Below are positions 60,764-64,000 of a stretch of DNA of 64,000 nt, in pieces. The notes beneath the pieces were generated by a model. It worked only from the letters and a program-made list of their open reading frames with translations. It ran no database searches and was not told where the DNA came from. Position numbers and translations under genes: made by a program. Location of the stretch: NCBI GenBank assembly GCA_905250125.1, contig CAJNOL010000056.1:131381-195380 (forward strand). Reading direction: 5' to 3'. Every line of letters starts with the position of its first letter. Within the stretch, counting starts at the first letter, position 1. The DNA comes from Rotaria sordida. Lineage: Eukaryota > Rotifera > Eurotatoria > Philodinida > Philodinidae.

Positions 60764-61708
60764 ATGTTTACTTTATTAGAAGATTTACCAAATGAATTAA
60801 TAATAGAAATATTTAGTTATACACAAATTTATGATTTATTATCGGGTTTTTGGAATTTAAATAAACGTTTTAATCAACTTATTCATTCACTTAGATATTT
60901 ATGTTTAGTTTTAACAAAAAATCAAACATATGAAAATATTTTATTATCTGAACAAATTACACGTATTGTTATTGTTACTTTAGATTATATTAATTTAAAT
61001 CCATTTAATAATTTACGTTCATTAATATTAAATTTAGCAACTGAAAATCATTTAAAACAAATTCAATCAAAAATTTTACCAAATCTTGTTTATCTTTCAT
61101 TACCTATTTCATTTGATTATCAATCTACAAAACAATTAACATCTGAAATATTTTCAAATCAATTTAAATTTCTTCGTTTTGCTGATTTAGGTCAAATTAA
61201 TATGCCAAGTAAATTATCATGGTCTGAATCACCATCTCTTCGCTCAATTTGTATTCGTTCTCCAAATATAAATATAATTCCATTAATTCTTCAATCATGT
61301 ACTCAATTAACACATTTTCAAGTACGTATTACTGATGAAAATCATTTAGACATATCTTCATTACCAATAATATTAAATCATCCATTAAAACAATTTATTT
61401 TTTTACAATTTCAAAATTCAACATTTGTTTATGATATTGTAAATATAATATATTTAATACCAAATATAAAATATATAGATTTACGTTTATGTACAAGATC
61501 ATTTATTGATTTAATAAAATTGATTTCAAAATATTTAATTAATTTAAAAAATTTTGATTGTCATATTATTGAATATCCAAATAAAGATGAGAATATTGAT
61601 ATAAATATATTAAGAAATATTCATCCATGTTATTCTAATATTCAATGTACATTAAGAGAAGATTATTTTTGTTTATATACATCGAAAAAAATAGAGAATA
61701 AGAAATAA
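60764..61708 (+). CDS. F-box protein, intronless, copy 2 of tandem family
   Basis: 314 residues in one exon, 35 bases after copy 1. It begins MFTLLEDLPNELIIEIFSYT and continues ...LLSGFWNLNKRFNQLIHSL (F-box, residues about 5-45), then irregular Leu-rich repeats (LRSLILNLATENHLKQI, LPNLVYLSLPI, SPSLRSICIRSPN, IPNIKYIDLRLCTR). It is alignable with copy 1 along its whole length but clearly diverged, so the duplication is old. It ends in a basic tail. Same inferred role as SCF substrate adaptor. An AG just before the ATG (TTTTTCTAG) raises the possibility of a spliced 5'UTR or a read-through transcript with copy 1. Confidence 0.8.
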   Translation: MFTLLEDLPNELIIEIFSYTQIYDLLSGFWNLNKRFNQLIHSLRYLCLVLTKNQTYENILLSEQITRIVIVTLDYINLNPFNNLRSLILNLATENHLKQIQSKILPNLVYLSLPISFDYQSTKQLTSEIFSNQFKFLRFADLGQINMPSKLSWSESPSLRSICIRSPNINIIPLILQSCTQLTHFQVRITDENHLDISSLPIILNHPLKQFIFLQFQNSTFVYDIVNIIYLIPNIKYIDLRLCTRSFIDLIKLISKYLINLKNFDCHIIEYPNKDENIDINILRNIHPCYSNIQCTLREDYFCLYTSKKIENKK

Positions 61709-61946
61709 AATTTCTTTTTTTTTTTTTGTGAATTTTGTTTATAATTAGAATGATAATATATGAGATATTTAGTATACTTTTCTTTTTGTGTGCAGTGAAT
61801 ATTTTTTTTCGAATGCAATAAATCGAAATGGTGCTTTTTTTATATAGGTTTTAGTTCGATAGAGTTTTTAAGATTGATTTTTGTGCTATAAAGATCAATT
61901 ATTTATACATGAATTTTTAATTTATAGTAAACAAGTTTTTTAAAGA

Positions 61947-61997
<51 letters not shown>

Positions 61998-61998
61998 T
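61947..61998. repeat. (ATT)n microsatellite
   Basis: About 17 uninterrupted ATT units between F-box copy 2 and the truncated third copy. Confidence 0.95.
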
Positions 61999-62069
61999 AT
62001 TCCTAACAGAAAATAAAATTGTTTTTTTTTAGTTTTGTAGATAAATATTTATTTTTCTTATTGTAAATA

Positions 62070-62171
62070 ATGAATAGTTCGATTCGATTAGAAGATTTAT
62101 CTAATGAGTTATTATGTGATATATACTTAAATTCATTGATACTTGAACGTTACGTCGTAAAGTTTCTGTAG
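62070..62171 (+). pseudogene. Truncated third F-box copy
   Basis: The ATG at 62070 opens MNSSIRLEDLSNELLCDIYL, matching the F-box start of the two upstream genes (LEDLPNELIIEIF). The frame then breaks, with a stop 33 codons in. Downstream sequence shows no Leu-rich remainder. This is a dead or truncated member of the tandem array. Confidence 0.65.
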
Positions 62172-64000
62172 TTTTAATTATGATTTTAATATTCTTCTTA
62201 AATTTCTTATTCAATAGTGTCTATGTTTCTATGACTGTTAAAAGATTTTAATTATGATGATTTATTATCCTTCATATGTTTACATTAGTGATACAGAATT
62301 ATGTTTTTTTCGTTTATACTTTATCTCGATATATTATTGTGCGCTGTTTAATTCTATTTAATTTCAAATGTGATCCAATATTTTCAATAATAATTGAATG
62401 ATCTTATTTAGGAACAATTTCACTTATATTATCGAAATGTTTCTATACACAACAGCTGGTTGCCATGAAATGATTTTGTTGAAGTTGTATTATGTTTCTT
62501 GAAGAATAATATAGTGAGTATAAGTTTTAAATCGAAGTTTTGCAGCTGCTTCCATCTTTATAGCAATGAAGACGAGGAAACATTAAAGATCATTGGGTAC
62601 GTTTTCATGGTAGTCGATGACAATAAGCGTCATAATATTTTCCCAGACTTCCTTGACGATGAAAAAAAAATGTGCTGAAAGATATTAACAAAAAGACTTA
62701 GCCTGTTTCAGAAAATTCTAGAATATTTCGAAGCTTTTCTCGAAATTCGAATACGTTTGTAAGTGTTCTACATAGTACATTGTTTTATTTTTGAGTAGAT
62801 AAAAATTTATATAATAGATGTCAAGGATAATTGATAATGATACATTGATTTGTCACAGTCGTCATATAATCAACATAAAATAGTGTAAATTGATTAAGTT
62901 CTAACTTTCGGAAATAATCGATATTTGTGTTTTTGAGTTTATTAAGATATATAATCTAAATGAAGACCAATGGAATAATGAGCACTGTTTCTTTGACTAT
63001 TATCCTTAGAATACAACTGTAGTCTGCTAGAATTTGTTTCCTTTAAATATTTTATATTGGTATAATGAGGATGAAGACCAAATTTGAATTCATATCTTAG
63101 TCTCCCAAAGGGGCTGTACTGCCAAGCTTTTTTTTCTCAAAGGAATTTCCTTATTTAAAATTATGTTATTTAGCAACTGTATATTCACCATCATTTGAAA
63201 TATGTCAATTATGAGAAAGAAAAATGTTGATTATCAGTATTAAGAACATTATTGTTTTCATATACCCTAAATTCTAATATTTTAAATTTCTTTTCATATG
63301 AAATTAATTTTTTCTTGCTAAAATATAAGAATAATTAAAATAATAAATTAAGAATCTAAATATTTCGTTAAAGTAGTTCATATGATTAGAATATTTTTTT
63401 GTTTTTGTAGATTTAATTACTTGACTAGAATGAACTATTATTCAAAATGAAACGTACTACTTTTACAGATATAATTTTAGTAGAAAGTACCAAGACTTAC
63501 TTCTTTTTTTTTGAATATTTATCGGATTTATTCTTTGATAGCATAAAACATACCATTATCTTTCAAAAAAAACTTACATTGGAGTACAGTCACCTTGCAT
63601 GCTTAACATATTCTTTTGTATTTTATTTAGAACTGAAATGATTTGATTACATACAAAAGAAAACGAATAAGATAAATATTATAGAATATTACTACCCTTG
63701 TACATATACTGAGTTCAAGATACACGTGTACTAGGACAATTTCCATTAGAGTACTCGAAAAGGTATCCTGCTACTAATAGTATTTAATAGGATCTTGATT
63801 GGATACTTGTCCAATTTCTATAGCATTGTATGAAAAATGTTTTTAATAAGCTAGAGGATTGAATACTTACGGGGAAATGTTTGTTAGTGCCGAATCACTA
63901 TTTAGTTGGTACTATCGTGCATCATGTATGTTCCAATGAGCTATGAATTCCCTAATAAAAACCTGGCTCGTATGTTTCTATGTCCTATGCAACTTCTAAG
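62172..64000. other. Intergenic, no gene seen
   Basis: AT-rich sequence. The frame at 63447-63641 has no recognisable domain. Further F-box debris is possible near 62172-62460 but is too weak to call. Confidence 0.45.

Noticed and set aside
1-64000. CRISPR array, operon-type organisation or bacterial contamination
   Set aside because: No regularly spaced direct repeats of CRISPR type; bacterial-like genes carry host-type introns or host codon bias, and neighbouring genes are clearly animal.

Overview
The window is strongly AT-rich eukaryotic DNA: multi-exon genes with short GT-AG introns (often 40-70 nt), a few large introns, long AT-rich intergenic tracts and decayed DNA transposons. The gene mix fits a bdelloid rotifer best. 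Animal genes (PDZ/ZASP-like, FBXO9, Ly6, WAP/antistasin, AA15 LPMO) sit beside genes of bacterial or fungal character (a PA2169-type four-helix-bundle protein, an intronless GH2 glycosidase, a BAT1/UGA4-like permease). There are also tandem intronless F-box genes and degenerate telomere-like GTGTGGG repeats. This assignment is inferred from gene content; no marker gene proves it. Two runs of 10 N (40862-40871, 56389-56398) mark assembly gaps.

Layout. 2451-6005 (-): nine-exon PDZ protein with five copies of a PSRxFxxLQ motif. 8104-16270 (-): eight-exon, 18-repeat ankyrin protein with an MGC lipidation-type N-terminus. Its first intron holds an intronless GH2 glycoside hydrolase on the same strand (13529-15883) and its fourth intron holds two foldback DNA elements. 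16.3-24.8 kb: gene-poor, with two opposed mariner transposase relics and a foldback MITE. 24854-25315 (+): secreted antistasin/WAP protein. 27117-27670 (+): PA2169/DUF2383 protein with one intron. 28.6-29.3 kb: decayed coding relic. 30258-32263 (-): membrane protein of unknown function. 33118-33680 (-): Ly6/uPAR-like protein. 33.7-38.5 kb: gene-poor. 38581-40279 (+): APC-family amino-acid permease. 40529-41562 and 43385-44575 (+): two tandem AA15 lytic polysaccharide monooxygenases, each with a C-terminal CBM5/12-like chitin-binding module; the first is interrupted by an assembly gap. 44755-47560 (-): FBXO9 orthologue in 12 exons. 49338-50383 (-): sphingomyelin-synthase-like PAP2_C membrane protein. 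51-58.4 kb: repeat-rich accessory DNA with a 1.6-kb TTAA-flanked foldback element, a TA-flanked mariner-type MITE nested inside it, telomere-like repeats, the 3' end of a gene cut by an assembly gap, and a TIR-bounded repeat with a related second copy. 59754-61708 (+): two tandem F-box genes and a truncated third.

The clearest functional theme is polysaccharide use: two chitin-targeted LPMOs and a GH2 glycosidase could act on polymers in food or surroundings, with the permease perhaps importing nitrogenous products. That link is inference from function only. I found no tRNA, rRNA or CRISPR array.
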